A stretch of 64,000 bases of DNA from an uncultured Alistipes sp. (lineage in GTDB: Bacteria > Bacteroidota > Bacteroidia > Bacteroidales > Rikenellaceae), in the NCBI GenBank assembly GCA_949286165.1, contig CASDZK010000032.1, positions 1 to 64,000 of the forward strand, read 5' to 3'. A program made the position numbers and the translations under genes. Below, piece after piece: positions 7,401 to 17,300 of this stretch. Each line of letters begins with the position of its first letter. Positions within the stretch are counted from its first letter, which is position 1. The notes under the pieces are model-generated. The model searched no databases and was not told the origin of the DNA. It saw only the letters and a program-made list of their open reading frames with translations.

Positions 7401-8162
7401 ATGATAAGAAAAGATTTTTTGAAAAAAGCCGGTTATTTAGGGTTGGGAGCTATCGCTGTACCCAGTATTGTAAAGGCTGCAATGGCACCTGCCGAATGGC
7501 CCAAGTCAGCGAAATTGAAATTGTCCGATAAATCAGTTATCCTGTTTCAGGGAGACTCGATTACGGATGCAGGCAGAAACAAGAACACTGAAGAGAACGC
7601 AAACCAGCAGAATATGTTGGGAAGCGGGTATCCGCTGTTTACGGCGGCCCAATTGCTTTGCAACTATCCGTCTAAAGATTTGCGAATTTACAACCGGGGA
7701 ATTTCCGGAAATAAAGTATTTCAATTACAAGATCGTTGGGAAAAAGACTGTTTAGCGATAAAGCCGGATGTACTTAGCATTTTGATCGGCGTGAATGATT
7801 ATTGGCATACCAAAAGCCACGGATATGACGGTACGATAGAAACGTATGCCCATGACTATAAAGCCTTGTTGGAAGATACGAAAAAACGATTACCCGGCGT
7901 CAGTTTAGTCATAGGAGAACCGTTTACCGTAAAAGGAGGTTCAGCACTGGATGACAGTTGGTATCCTGCGTTTGATGCCTACCGTGAAACAGCTCGTCAA
8001 TTAGCCGTTGAATACGATGCGATATTCGTTCCGTATCAATCAGTTTTCGATAAAGCTTTGGAACAGGCTCCATCAACGTATTGGAGTCCGGACGGTGTCC
8101 ATCCGTCAATGGCCGGAGCGCAGTTGATGGCCAATGCTTGGTTGGAAGCCTGCGGTTTATAA
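7401..8162 (+). CDS. Exported SGNH/GDSL-family hydrolase
   Basis: This 253-residue esterase-like enzyme has an N-terminal basic stretch (MIRKDFLKK) and a hydrophobic segment ending near AMA, resembling a signal or Tat-like leader without a clear twin arginine. SGNH blocks are all present: block I FQGDSITDAG with nucleophile Ser, block II RGISGN with Gly, block III IGVNDYW with Asn, and block V DGVHPS with the catalytic Asp-His pair. Such proteins deacetylate polysaccharides or hydrolyse lipids; the match to the rhamnogalacturonan-acetylesterase style is plausible. The ATG at 7401 is preferred to the in-frame TTG at 7386. Confidence 0.87.
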   Translation: MIRKDFLKKAGYLGLGAIAVPSIVKAAMAPAEWPKSAKLKLSDKSVILFQGDSITDAGRNKNTEENANQQNMLGSGYPLFTAAQLLCNYPSKDLRIYNRGISGNKVFQLQDRWEKDCLAIKPDVLSILIGVNDYWHTKSHGYDGTIETYAHDYKALLEDTKKRLPGVSLVIGEPFTVKGGSALDDSWYPAFDAYRETARQLAVEYDAIFVPYQSVFDKALEQAPSTYWSPDGVHPSMAGAQLMANAWLEACGL

Positions 8163-8266
8163 GGTTATGACAAGAGAGAAGGAATTTACCTTTTCTCTTG
8201 ATTCTAACCACATAATTTAACATAATGTATATTATGATTCAATATTATGAAAAGATTCTGACATAA

Positions 8267-8385
8267 AAGAGGCTGACTAAAAAGTGATTTTATCTTCTGG
8301 AGAATTGGATATTTGAATTCGTTCTCGGGATCGGCGAATAAAAAATTCCAGAAACTTTAAATCACGACTTTTTAGTCAGCCTCTT
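8267..8385. repeat. Palindromic dispersed repeat, copy 1
   Basis: A 119-bp element has 18-bp perfect terminal inverted repeats (AAGAGGCTGACTAAAAAG and its complement), continuing as an imperfect stem through TGATTT and TTCTGG on both arms. The 38 right-hand bases are identical to copy 2 at 56,013-56,127; the central 30-40 bases diverge. It lies between convergent genes (the SGNH hydrolase and PPi-PFK), so it may act as a bidirectional terminator. The transposon-like ends also suggest a non-autonomous mobile element. No target-site duplication is clear. Confidence 0.85.
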
Positions 8386-8419
8386 GATACAAATATTTTA
8401 TATTTTTACCTTTTACATT

Positions 8420-9640
8420 TTATTCCCATTCCAGAATTTTGAAAAAGTCGAATTCTTCCGGATGGTCCACGTATTTGATTGCGGCCCGATAATCTTCAGG
8501 TGTAATGTAATGCAGGTTGTTTCTCAGTATCGTTTGTACTTTATGGGAATTTATATTTACGAGACGAGGTCTAATCTTTCCCTTTTCATCCGCAATATCT
8601 TTTAAGTACAAAGGTTCAGGATTTCCGTCACGAGATATGGTAATGATACAGCCACTGATTCCGTTTTTAAATAACGTATATACCCCTAACCCCAGTTGTG
8701 TCGCGTAAGAAAGGTCATAAGCGATTGGACGACAACAGCGAAGTTCGTATCCCATTTCATTGGGGCGACTTTTTATCCTGATCCTCGTATTTTTCAACCG
8801 TTGCTGGACCATCATATTGAAAATATGTGATTTGCTTACATTTCCTAATTCAGGATGCCCGTGGTCATCGAATGTGAATTGTACTCCGGTATTCATAATA
8901 TCTTCGTCACTTAGAAAATGAAATACTCCTTCACTGATGATCGCTACTCCGTAAGGAATGCCTAAAATACGGCGTTTGACCATGGATGAAATGACCAGAC
9001 GTGTGATTTTGTCGCATGTAATGGGAGTCTTATTGAACATTTCCGGGATGACGATCATTGGATAATGACATGCAGTTCCTATTCCGAACGCCAAATGACC
9101 GGCTTCTCTACCCATAGCCGATACGACAAACCAATTTCCGCTCGTTCGGGCATCTTCATATAAGGTAGTTCCGAGCTTTACTCCTTCTTCTTTAGCTGAT
9201 TGATAACCGAACGTCGGATATCCTTCAGGCAAAGGCAAATCGTTATCGATTGTTTTGGGAACATGTATATTAGCGACATGCAGATTTTTTTCTTGCAGAA
9301 ACTTGGATAATCGGTTGGCTGTGGAAGCCGTATCGTCTCCACCGATAGTAACTAGCAGTTTTATATTGTATTTTTCAAAAAAGTCGGATTTGAATTCTTT
9401 GTCGGAAGGTTTGTAACGGCTCATCACAAGTGCCGATCCTCCTCGGGAATAAATGTTATCCGCGTGTTCGAAGTCAAGGTATATGAAATCGGGTTCGTCG
9501 GAGAACAAACTTTTATATCCTCCGTTCAACCCTATTACAGTATAACCGTTGTTGATGAAAATTTTTGTAACGGCACTGATGACCGTGTTGATGCCCGGAG
9601 CGGGTCCTCCGGCGCACAAAATGGCTACTGCGTCTTTCAT
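8420..9640 (-). CDS. 6-phosphofructokinase, PPi-dependent type by motif
   Basis: This 406-residue group-A phosphofructokinase makes fructose 1,6-bisphosphate. The phosphoryl-donor site reads GGDDT and the substrate loop PKTIDND. ATP enzymes usually have GGDGS and PGTIDND, and the Asp plus Lys pair is the recognised mark of pyrophosphate-dependent enzymes. The PPi reaction is reversible and saves ATP in fermentation. I chose the start MKDAVAIL at 9640 because CAGGPAPG, the nucleotide-loop equivalent, should lie close to the N-terminus; the longer frame adds 20 residues that overlap the upstream hairpin. It follows fba by 67 bases and ends next to the palindromic repeat. Confidence 0.9.
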   Translation of the reverse strand: MKDAVAILCAGGPAPGINTVISAVTKIFINNGYTVIGLNGGYKSLFSDEPDFIYLDFEHADNIYSRGGSALVMSRYKPSDKEFKSDFFEKYNIKLLVTIGGDDTASTANRLSKFLQEKNLHVANIHVPKTIDNDLPLPEGYPTFGYQSAKEEGVKLGTTLYEDARTSGNWFVVSAMGREAGHLAFGIGTACHYPMIVIPEMFNKTPITCDKITRLVISSMVKRRILGIPYGVAIISEGVFHFLSDEDIMNTGVQFTFDDHGHPELGNVSKSHIFNMMVQQRLKNTRIRIKSRPNEMGYELRCCRPIAYDLSYATQLGLGVYTLFKNGISGCIITISRDGNPEPLYLKDIADEKGKIRPRLVNINSHKVQTILRNNLHYITPEDYRAAIKYVDHPEEFDFFKILEWE

Positions 9641-9665
9641 GATCGTAAAATTAAAGTGGTTCATA

Positions 9666-9694
9666 AAAGACAGTCCGGCATTCGGACTGTCTTT
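9666..9694 (-). terminator. Perfect hairpin between fba and PPi-PFK genes
   Basis: A 12-bp perfect stem (AAAGACAGTCCG and its complement) with a 5-base loop, ending CTTTT on the minus strand, lies inside the fba-pfk intergenic gap, 26 bases before the PFK start. It could be a partial terminator or a processing/stability stem that sets the fba:pfk ratio. Confidence 0.75.
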
Positions 9695-9707
9695 ATTCAT
9701 CGATGGA

Positions 9708-10778
9708 TTATAAAACGTCGAGGGCGTTCAGGTTAGCAAATGAAATTTTGAGCCGCTCAATAATAGACTCTTCTCCTTTACGTAACCACACGCGCGGATC
9801 ATAATATTTTTTGTTCGGTTTGTCTTCTCCTTCAGGATTTCCTAATTGTGCTTGCAGATAGGCTTCCTTTTCTTGATAATATTTTCGGATACCATTCCAG
9901 AAAGCCCATTGAATATCCGTGTCCAGATTCATTTTAATTACGCCATAGCTGATCGCTTCCTGTATTTTTTCTGGTTCCGAACCTGAACCGCCATGGAATA
10001 CGAAATTCACGGGTTTGGAAGCCGTTCCGTATTTTTTCTGGATATATTCCTGAGAGTTCTTAAGAATGATGGGACTTAATACGACATTTCCTGGCTTGTA
10101 AACGCCATGTACATTACCGAAAGAAGCGGCAATCGTAAAATTAGGACTGATTTTGCTCAATTCTTCGTAAGCGTAAGCTACATCTTCCGGTTGGGTATAT
10201 AATTTATCAGCAGAGACATGGCTGTTGTCGACTCCGTCTTCTTCTCCGCCCGTAATGCCTAACTCTATTTCCAGGGTCATTCCCATCTTACTCATACGGG
10301 CCAGATATTTTTTACATATCTCAATATTCTCTTTCAGGGGTTCTTCCGATAAATCCAGCATGTGTGAACTGAATAAAGGTTTTCCTGTTTTGGCAAAATG
10401 CGCTTCACTCGCATCTAATAAGCCGTCAATCCACGGCAGTAATTTTTTTGCAGCATGGTCCGTATGCATGATTACCGGGATCCCGTAACTGGCAGCTATC
10501 GTATCTACATGCTTGGCTGCGGAAATAGCTCCTTCGATCGACGCTTTTTGCCCCTCATTACTTAATCCCTTACCTGCGTAAAACGCTGCTCCGCCGTTCG
10601 ATAATTGAATAATAACAGGGGAATTTACAGCTCTGGCGGTTTCCAATACGGCATTGATAGTATCTGTTCCGGTAACATTGACGGCCGGAATCGCAAATCC
10701 TTTGTCTTTTGCAAATGCGAACAGTTCCTGCACTGTTTGACCGGTAATGATACCGGCAGGAAATTTTGTCTGACTCAT
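9708..10778 (-). CDS. fbaA: Class II fructose-bisphosphate aldolase
   Basis: This 356-residue metal-dependent aldolase cleaves fructose 1,6-bisphosphate to triose phosphates. The zinc-ligand His is seen in VIMHTDHAAKK, the second metal site in EIELGITGGEEDG, and the phosphate-binding FHGGSGS and NLDTDIQWA near the C-terminal third. Length fits the long class IIA (FbaA) type. It has a near-ideal promoter (10,837-10,867) and probably leads an operon with the PPi-PFK gene, so two consecutive glycolytic steps are co-expressed. Confidence 0.95.
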   Translation of the reverse strand: MSQTKFPAGIITGQTVQELFAFAKDKGFAIPAVNVTGTDTINAVLETARAVNSPVIIQLSNGGAAFYAGKGLSNEGQKASIEGAISAAKHVDTIAASYGIPVIMHTDHAAKKLLPWIDGLLDASEAHFAKTGKPLFSSHMLDLSEEPLKENIEICKKYLARMSKMGMTLEIELGITGGEEDGVDNSHVSADKLYTQPEDVAYAYEELSKISPNFTIAASFGNVHGVYKPGNVVLSPIILKNSQEYIQKKYGTASKPVNFVFHGGSGSEPEKIQEAISYGVIKMNLDTDIQWAFWNGIRKYYQEKEAYLQAQLGNPEGEDKPNKKYYDPRVWLRKGEESIIERLKISFANLNALDVL

Positions 10779-10836
10779 CGTATTTTTAATTTTAACGTTA
10801 TTGAAATTAAGAATTTTACAATCGCTTAATTTAGTT

Positions 10837-10867
10837 CAAATTTAAACTTTTTTTTGATATTGCCAAA
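10837..10867 (-). promoter_or_regulatory. Bacteroidota-type promoter of fbaA
   Basis: On the minus strand TTTG (10,864-10,867), 19 bases, then TAAATTTG (10,837-10,844), a full match to the phylum consensus, about 59 bases before the fbaA ATG. Confidence 0.75.
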
Positions 10868-11188
10868 GTAAATGTGGTAATTTTAAGGAATGCAAACAAT
10901 ATGCTATAAGCAATAATATTTTTAACTCTCTCATACTCTTCGAGTTGACATTCGTTTATCAGAACGGAAAATCTGCTGAGGACCAGAGCTTTCATTTCGT
11001 CTTTCCCTGGATATATGGTAACCGGAGCAACGAACGACACATGCCGAACAATTTTTTAACAAATGTAGTTACTGTAAGCGATGTGATTATCTCCTTTATT
11101 TTTTAGCAAGTCAACTGTTGATTGTCATTGATCTTCCTCCCACACAAACTCTCTCAACCACAATGCAATTTGCACATATCAATATACC
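10868..11188. other. Intergenic stretch without a supported gene
   Basis: Between the fbaA promoter and the ackA terminator lie about 320 A+T-rich bases. A 69-codon minus-strand frame (10,831-11,040) runs through it, but it overlaps the fbaA promoter and has no ribosome site or recognisable family. I see no RNA gene or repeat here. Confidence 0.4.
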
Positions 11189-11232
11189 AAAAGAGTGACC
11201 TCAAAGCCTGTTGACTTAGAGGTCACTCTTTT
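11189..11232 (-). terminator. Terminator of pta-ackA
   Basis: A 14-bp perfect stem (AAAAGAGTGACCTC and its complement) with a 16-base loop lies 18 bases past the ackA stop, with flanking A/T tracts. Confidence 0.85.
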
Positions 11233-11249
11233 TCATGAAAACAGCAAGA

Positions 11250-12458
11250 TTATTGTTTCTTCAGCAACCTGTAAGTATCGGAAGCGATGACTAATTCTTC
11301 ATTGGTCGTAGCTACCACTATTTTTACTTTGGCTTCTTGAGTCGAAATGACGGCATCTACGCCATAAGCCGCTTCATTGGCTTTATCGTCAATTTCCATC
11401 CCCATAAACTGCATGTTCTCGCAAACAGCTTTTCGTGTAGCTACATGGTGTTCGCCAATACCGCCAGTAAATACAACCATGTCTACTCCACCCATAGCTG
11501 CGGCATAACTGCCGATGAATTTTTTCATTCTTCCACTGAACATTTTCAATGCCAGTATTGCCCGTTCGTTGCCGTTTTTCGCTGCATTGGAAATATCACG
11601 CATATCGGAAGAAATACCGGTAATTCCGAACAGACCGGACTCTTTGTTGATTAGATTGCTTAATTTATTACCGTTCAACCCTTCCTTGTCCGAGATATAA
11701 AGCAAAGCCCCGGGATCGATGCTTCCGCAACGGGTACCCATGACAAGCCCATCCACCGGAGTAAATCCCATAGAGGTATCGAATGATTTTCCATTGACGA
11801 TGCCGGTAATGGAAGCGCCGTTACCGATATGACAGGTAATGATTTTAGAGTGATTAATGTCTAAACCTGTCATTTTACATGCTTTCCCTGCAACGTATTT
11901 ATGGCTGGTGCCGTGAAACCCGTATTTACGAATACGGTACTCTTCATAATATCGATATGGAATGGCATAAAGATAATTTTCTTTCGGCATAGTCTGATGA
12001 AACGACGTGTCAAATACGGCTACTTGCTGAATGGAAGGCATGAGGTTCTCTATAGCCAAAATTCCTTTCAGATTGGCGGGATTGTGCAGAGGAGCCAATT
12101 CGAAACAACTTTCAATTTGTTGCTTTACCGTTTGCGTAACAATAACACTATCGGTAAAATATTCGCCTCCGTGCGCTACTCGGTGTCCTACGGCATTAAT
12201 GTCGTTCAAAGAGGATATTACGCCATGGTGTTCATCGACGATAGCCTGAAGAATCAAGTTGATCCCTACCGTATGATCCGGAATGCTTTTAACGAATTCC
12301 AGAGCCGGTTTGCCGGTAGGTTTATGTGTAAGAACTCCATCGGTCAGACCAATCCGTTCCACTAAACCTTTGGCTAAGAGCTTGTTTTGCTCTCCGTCCA
12401 TATCAATAACCTGATATTTTACGGATGAACTGCCGCAGTTTAAAACTAATATAATCAT
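11250..12458 (-). CDS. ackA: Acetate kinase
   Basis: This 402-residue kinase converts acetyl phosphate and ADP to acetate and ATP, the substrate-level phosphorylation step of acetate fermentation. The N-terminal LVLNCGSSSVKYQ (about residues 4-16), VAHGGEYF, the phosphate-site FHGTSHKY and the adenosine-site HIGNGASI and FTGGIGEH are all present. The start MIILVLNCG at 12,458 is standard; upstream in-frame starts lack homology. pta lies 44 bases upstream and the pair ends in a strong terminator. Confidence 0.96.
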   Translation of the reverse strand: MIILVLNCGSSSVKYQVIDMDGEQNKLLAKGLVERIGLTDGVLTHKPTGKPALEFVKSIPDHTVGINLILQAIVDEHHGVISSLNDINAVGHRVAHGGEYFTDSVIVTQTVKQQIESCFELAPLHNPANLKGILAIENLMPSIQQVAVFDTSFHQTMPKENYLYAIPYRYYEEYRIRKYGFHGTSHKYVAGKACKMTGLDINHSKIITCHIGNGASITGIVNGKSFDTSMGFTPVDGLVMGTRCGSIDPGALLYISDKEGLNGNKLSNLINKESGLFGITGISSDMRDISNAAKNGNERAILALKMFSGRMKKFIGSYAAAMGGVDMVVFTGGIGEHHVATRKAVCENMQFMGMEIDDKANEAAYGVDAVISTQEAKVKIVVATTNEELVIASDTYRLLKKQ

Positions 12459-12502
12459 AATTTTGTTCGATAACTTGTTTTGAAGTTTAAAAATCGCGTG
12501 AT

Positions 12503-13501
12503 TTATTTGGCTTGGGCCTGACAAGCGGTTATCGCTACCAAATTTACAATGTCGCTGATGGAGCAACCTCTCGACAGGTCATTGATAGGAGCGGCCATAC
12601 CTTGCAAAACAGGACCGATAGCTTCTGCATTAGCCATACGTTGGACCAATTTATATGCGATATTTCCTACTTCGAGTGTCGGAAATACTAAAACGTTAGC
12701 TTTACCTGCAATGGGGCTGCCCGGCGCTTTTTTGCTTCCAATTCCCGGAATGATGGCGGCATCAGCTTGCAACTCTCCGTCGATTTGCAGGGAAGGATCC
12801 ATTTCTTGGGCCAACCGCGTAGCTTCCACGACTTTATCCACCATTTCATGTTTGGCAGAACCTTTCGTGGAGAAGCTCAACATGGCAATGCGCGGTTCAA
12901 AACCGGCAATAGCTCGCGTCGTGCGTCCTGTTTCTACTGCTATCTGCGCCAGTTCGGGAGCCGTAGGATTGGGATGTACAGCGCAGTCGGCGAATACCAT
13001 TAACCCGTTTTCTCCAAAATGTTTGGGGACCATCATCAAAAATGCTCCGGAAACGACACTAATACCCGGACGGGTTTTCACATACTGGAATGCCGGACGC
13101 AATACATCGCCTGTGGCATTGTTGGCTCCGGCTACTTCTCCGTCGGCATCTCCGGCTTTAATCATCAATACACCGAGATAAAGCGGATTGACAATCAGTT
13201 TTTCCGCTTCTTCTTTCGTCAATCCTTTACTTTTTCGCAAATCCAGCATCAATTGCACGTATTTGTCCTTATTCGGATTGTTGTTCGGATCGACAATGGT
13301 TGCCTTATTTACATGTTCCAAACCGTATTCCGCTGCTTTGTTTCGAATTACTTCGGGCGACCCGATCAGGATAATATTTGCCAAAGATTCGGCAATACAT
13401 TGGTCCGCAGCTCTTAATGTCCTTTCTTCTTCCGCTTCAGGAAGCACGATGCGTTTTAATTCTTTACGCGCTGTCGCTTTGATGTTTTCCAGTAATTCCA
13501 T
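12503..13501 (-). CDS. pta: Phosphate acetyltransferase
   Basis: This 332-residue short-form Pta (no N-terminal regulatory domain) interconverts acetyl-CoA and acetyl phosphate. Visible are the N-terminal RIVLPEAEEERTLRAA, ANNATGDVLRPAFQ, FADCAVHPNPTAPELA and the C-terminal GMAAPINDLSRGCS. It heads the pta-ackA operon. MELLENIKA at 13,501 is the conserved start. The crcB stop lies 14 bases upstream of this start, so read-through from crcB is possible. Confidence 0.96.
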   Translation of the reverse strand: MELLENIKATARKELKRIVLPEAEEERTLRAADQCIAESLANIILIGSPEVIRNKAAEYGLEHVNKATIVDPNNNPNKDKYVQLMLDLRKSKGLTKEEAEKLIVNPLYLGVLMIKAGDADGEVAGANNATGDVLRPAFQYVKTRPGISVVSGAFLMMVPKHFGENGLMVFADCAVHPNPTAPELAQIAVETGRTTRAIAGFEPRIAMLSFSTKGSAKHEMVDKVVEATRLAQEMDPSLQIDGELQADAAIIPGIGSKKAPGSPIAGKANVLVFPTLEVGNIAYKLVQRMANAEAIGPVLQGMAAPINDLSRGCSISDIVNLVAITACQAQAK

Positions 13502-13515
13502 AAAATTTATGTTTT

Positions 13516-13878
13516 TTAAGATTCTACCCATTTGAAGCCCAGTCCTGTTGCAAGAATACAGCAAATAAAGCTCAGTACCAGGTAAGATACGGCATATCCG
13601 TAATGCCCTTCCTTTAAAAGCATGAATGTATCCAAGGAAAAGGTGGAAAAGGTCGTAAAGCCCCCGCAGAACCCTACTGTACATAATAAATAGCACGAAT
13701 GCTGAGGCATTGTGCTATTATTAAAGAAACCAATTAGCAAGCCGAGGAAAAACGATCCCAATACGTTTACGGAAAATGTGGCAATAGGCCATTTCCCGAA
13801 CGATGCCAGCAGACAGGATACGGCATATCTTGCCACAGATCCGCAGAATCCTCCTAATCCGACCCATAGATAATTCAT
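13516..13878 (-). CDS. crcB: CrcB-type fluoride channel
   Basis: This 120-residue protein with four hydrophobic helices has GGFCGSVARY (about residues 8-17), FSVNVLGSFFLG, and the pore motif GFCGGFTTFSTFS. These are the residues of Fluc/CrcB dimers that export fluoride. A -7 element (TATCTTTG, 13,894-13,901) lies so close that the ATG at 13,878 is the only sensible start, giving a very short leader. The earlier in-frame ATG at 13,896 would sit inside the promoter. Confidence 0.92.
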   Translation of the reverse strand: MNYLWVGLGGFCGSVARYAVSCLLASFGKWPIATFSVNVLGSFFLGLLIGFFNNSTMPQHSCYLLCTVGFCGGFTTFSTFSLDTFMLLKEGHYGYAVSYLVLSFICCILATGLGFKWVES

Positions 13879-13893
13879 TGTTGTTATTTTTGG

Positions 13894-13901
13894 CAAAGAT
13901 A
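13894..13901 (-). promoter_or_regulatory. -7 promoter element of crcB
   Basis: TATCTTTG on the minus strand, 15 bases before the crcB ATG. It fixes the start choice and predicts a leader under 12 nt, leaving no room for a fluoride riboswitch. Confidence 0.5.
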
Positions 13902-13946
13902 ATGAACTATCCGATAAAGCGAATGCAATTTCTTTCGAAATTCGCC

Positions 13947-14189
13947 CTATTCTATCGGTTCGAATTTAGCTTCGAGTATTCCTTTGATCCGTTCTTCATC
14001 TTCTTTTCGCGCCAACAATTGTACCTGAAGACCCGCACTGGGATTCCGAGGAAACATTTGAGCGATGTCAGTGTGTAACAGAAAACAGTCGATGTGAAAA
14101 GATTTCAACAATCCTTTTACGATATTGGCTTCTCCTGCCGAAGAAAAAGTTTTGACAACGATTAACGTGTCGTCCGCATTCGTTTTCAT
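13947..14189 (-). CDS. DUF2007-type putative signal-transducing protein
   Basis: This 80-residue protein begins with a charged leader and then VVKTFSSAGEANIVKGLLKSF, the DUF2007 pattern in which a beta strand is followed by an 'A-x-x-x-K-x-L-L' helix. It ends with the strand VQLLARKEDEERIKGIL. Family members are small ferredoxin-fold-like proteins, resembling the PII/ACT shape, with no proven function. It stands alone between crcB and the divergent dnaE. Confidence 0.75.
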   Translation of the reverse strand: MKTNADDTLIVVKTFSSAGEANIVKGLLKSFHIDCFLLHTDIAQMFPRNPSAGLQVQLLARKEDEERIKGILEAKFEPIE

Positions 14190-14305
14190 AATACTCAGGT
14201 TTTAAAGGTTGTTTTCAAAATTAATTGAAATAAGAGGTCCGTAAATGGTTTGTCTCTCTTTCAGGTATAAATATACGAATAATATCCGAATATTTGTACA
14301 ATGAT

Positions 14306-14313
14306 TATCTTTG
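14306..14313 (+). promoter_or_regulatory. -7 promoter element of dnaE
   Basis: TATCTTTG lies 22 bases before the dnaE ATG. The expected -33 TTTG is not present at 19-21 bases; a TTTG 9 bases upstream is too close. Confidence 0.4.
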
Positions 14314-14335
14314 TATCATATAAAATTCTTATCCT

Positions 14336-17300
14336 ATGTCCCAATTTGTTCATTTACATGTACATACTCAATATTCCATTCTCGACGGGGCCTGCAATAT
14401 CAAAAAATTGATCGCCCGAACGAAAGAATTGGGTATGTCGGCGCTCGCCATTACCGACCATGGCAATATGTTCGGAGCCAAGTTGTTTCATCAGGTAGCC
14501 AATAAAGAAGGAATTAAACCCATTCTCGGTTGCGAGGCTTATGTGGCGGAGAACAGCCGTTTCGACAAATCGACCAAAGAGGACCGCAGCGGGTATCATT
14601 TGATTTTGTTGGCGAAAAACGAAACCGGATATCATAACCTGATTAAACTGGCTTCTTATGCTTATACGGAAGGATTGTACTATCGTCCCCGAATAGATTG
14701 GGAATTATTGGAACGGTATCATGAAGGCATCATTTGTTCTTCGGCCTGTCTGGGAGGACATATTCCCCAGGCGTTGATACGCGATGATGTGGAAAAGGCA
14801 TCTCGGTATATCGAGCGTTACAAATCGTTGTTCGGCGACGATTTTTATCTGGAGTTGCAGCTTCATCGTTCGGGAGATGCTTCCATAGATGCCCATGTTT
14901 ACCAGAACCAGCTCAAAGTCAATAGATATTTGCTGGAGTTGGCTGTGAAACATCAAGTTAAATGTATTGCAACCAACGATGTCCATTTTATTCTTGAAGA
15001 CGATGCGAACGCTCACGACCACATGATATGCCTGAGCACCGGGAAAAATCTGGATGATCCAGACCGTTTGCGATACACCCGGCAGGAATTTCTGAAAAGT
15101 TACGAGCAAATGGCCGAATTGTTCGGCGATCATCCGGAAGTATTGAGCAATACGCTCGAAGTGGCGGATAAAGTGGAGAACTACTCGCTTTCGCATAAGG
15201 CGTTTATGCCCAATTTCCCGTTGCCGGAGGATTTCGAATTGGATTTGGACGCTCTGAAAGAAGTATATAAACGTTGTTTTTCCAATACGGCTCAGGCTCA
15301 GAAAAATCCGGAGAAAGCGGCGAAACTGAAAATCGACTGCGAAGCTATATTTAAACAAATTGATAGTTGCAATACGATAGCGGAATTGGATGCTTTGGCT
15401 GCATCGAACGATTGGGATGCGGAATTCGATGCTTATTCCAAATATACGATTTCATGTCAATTTCTTTACCTGAGACATATTACTTATAAAGGGGCGGCGG
15501 ACAGGTATGGTACTTTGGACCAAAACACCAGAGATCGTATTGAGTTCGAATTGGCGACCATAGAACGCATGGGCTTCCCCGGTTATTTCCTGATCGTTTG
15601 GGATTTTATCCATGCGGCCCGCCAAATGGGAGTGTCCGTGGGTCCGGGACGAGGTTCGGCTGCCGGCTCGGTCGTAGCTTACTGTCTGACGATTACCAAT
15701 ATCGATCCGATCAAGTACGATCTGCTGTTCGAGCGTTTTTTGAATCCGGACCGTATCTCCATGCCCGATGTGGATATCGATTTCGATGAAGACGGCCGGG
15801 AACGTGTCATGCACTATGTAGTAGAGAAATACGGCAGGAAACGGGTGGCGCATATCATTACGTTCGGAACCATGGCGGCTAAAATGGCTATACGGGACGT
15901 GGCCAGAGTGGAACAGTTGCCTTTGGCGGAAAGCGACCGTTTGGCGAAGATGGTTCCGGAAAAGCCGGGGACGACTTTCGCTTCCGCATACGAAGAAGTT
16001 CCGGAATTACGGGCGGAAAAAGATTCGAGCAATCCGTTGATTCGTACTACTTTGCAGGTGGCGGAAAAACTGGAAGGCGCCGTTCGTCAGACCGGAGTGC
16101 ATGCCTGCGGGATTATCATTGCAAAAGACGATCTCGAAAAATTTATCCCCATATCGGTCAATAAAGATACGGAACTGTTCGTAGTGCAATATGACGGAAA
16201 ACATGTGGAGGATGTCGGTTTGTTGAAAATGGATTTTCTCGGATTGAAAACCCTTTCCATTATCAAAGACGCCGTAGAAAATGTGGAACGCTCTAAAGGA
16301 ATTAAAATTGATATCGACCGGATTCCGATCGACGATAAGGAAACTTTCGAGTTGTATTCCAGGGGAGATACCACGGGGTTGTTTCAGTTCGAATCCCCCG
16401 GCATGAAAAAATACCTGAGGGAACTGAAGCCAAACCGTATCGAGGACTTGATCGCGATGAATGCGTTATACAGGCCGGGGCCCATTGAATATATTCCTCA
16501 GTTTATCGCCCGGAAACACGGGAAGGAACCGATTTCTTACGATTTGGAGGGAATGGAAGAGTATCTGAAAGACACCTACGGGATTACCGTTTACCAGGAA
16601 CAGGTAATGCTTCTTTCCCAAAAGCTGGCCGGATTTACCAAAGGCCAGGCCGATACCTTGCGTAAGGCCATGGGAAAAAAAATGAGGGATGTACTGGATA
16701 AGATGAAAGGCGATTTTATCAACGGGGCCATTGCCCGAGGTCACGATGCGAAGATTTGCGAGAAGGTTTGGAAAGATTGGGAAGCGTTCGCGTCGTATGC
16801 GTTCAATAAATCGCATTCCACTTGTTATGCCTATGTGTCATATCAAACGGCTTACTTGAAAGCTCACTACCCTGCCGAATTCATGGCCGCTTTGTTGAGC
16901 CGTAATCTTTCCGATATAAAGAAAATCAGTTTCTTCATGGACGAGTGCAAACGTATGAATATTCCGGTAAAAGGTCCCGACGTGAATGAAAGTTTCCTGC
17001 GCTTTTCCGTGGATACGCACTCCAATGTCCGTTTCGGATTAGCGGCAGTAAAGGGTGTCGGAGAAGCCGCTGCCGAGAATATTATCAATACTCGGAAAGA
17101 AGGAGGACCCTTTAAAGACGTTTATGACTTTGTAGAACGGGTAAATTTGCAAGCGGTCAACAAGAAAACCATAGAAAATTTGGCTATGGCCGGAGCTTTC
17201 GATTCACTGATCGATTTTCATCGCAGTCGTTTGTTCGCGACGGATGAAAATTCTGTCGCGTTTATTGAGGATTTGGTCAAGTACGGGAACATGTACCAGA

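Noticed and set aside
8267..8385. The palindromic element as a CRISPR repeat or tRNA-like RNA
   Set aside because: It is a single inverted pair per site without regular spacers, and it does not fold as a cloverleaf.
8384..8605. A plus-strand frame of 73 codons overlapping the end of the PFK gene
   Set aside because: It is antisense to conserved PFK codons, hydrophobic by reversal, and has no promoter or ribosome site.
10831..11040. A 69-codon minus-strand open frame in the long fbaA-ackA gap
   Set aside because: It covers the fbaA promoter, has no ribosome site, an unconserved composition and no recognisable domain.
13879..13946. A fluoride riboswitch before crcB
   Set aside because: The promoter element leaves a leader of about 10 nt, too short for a riboswitch.
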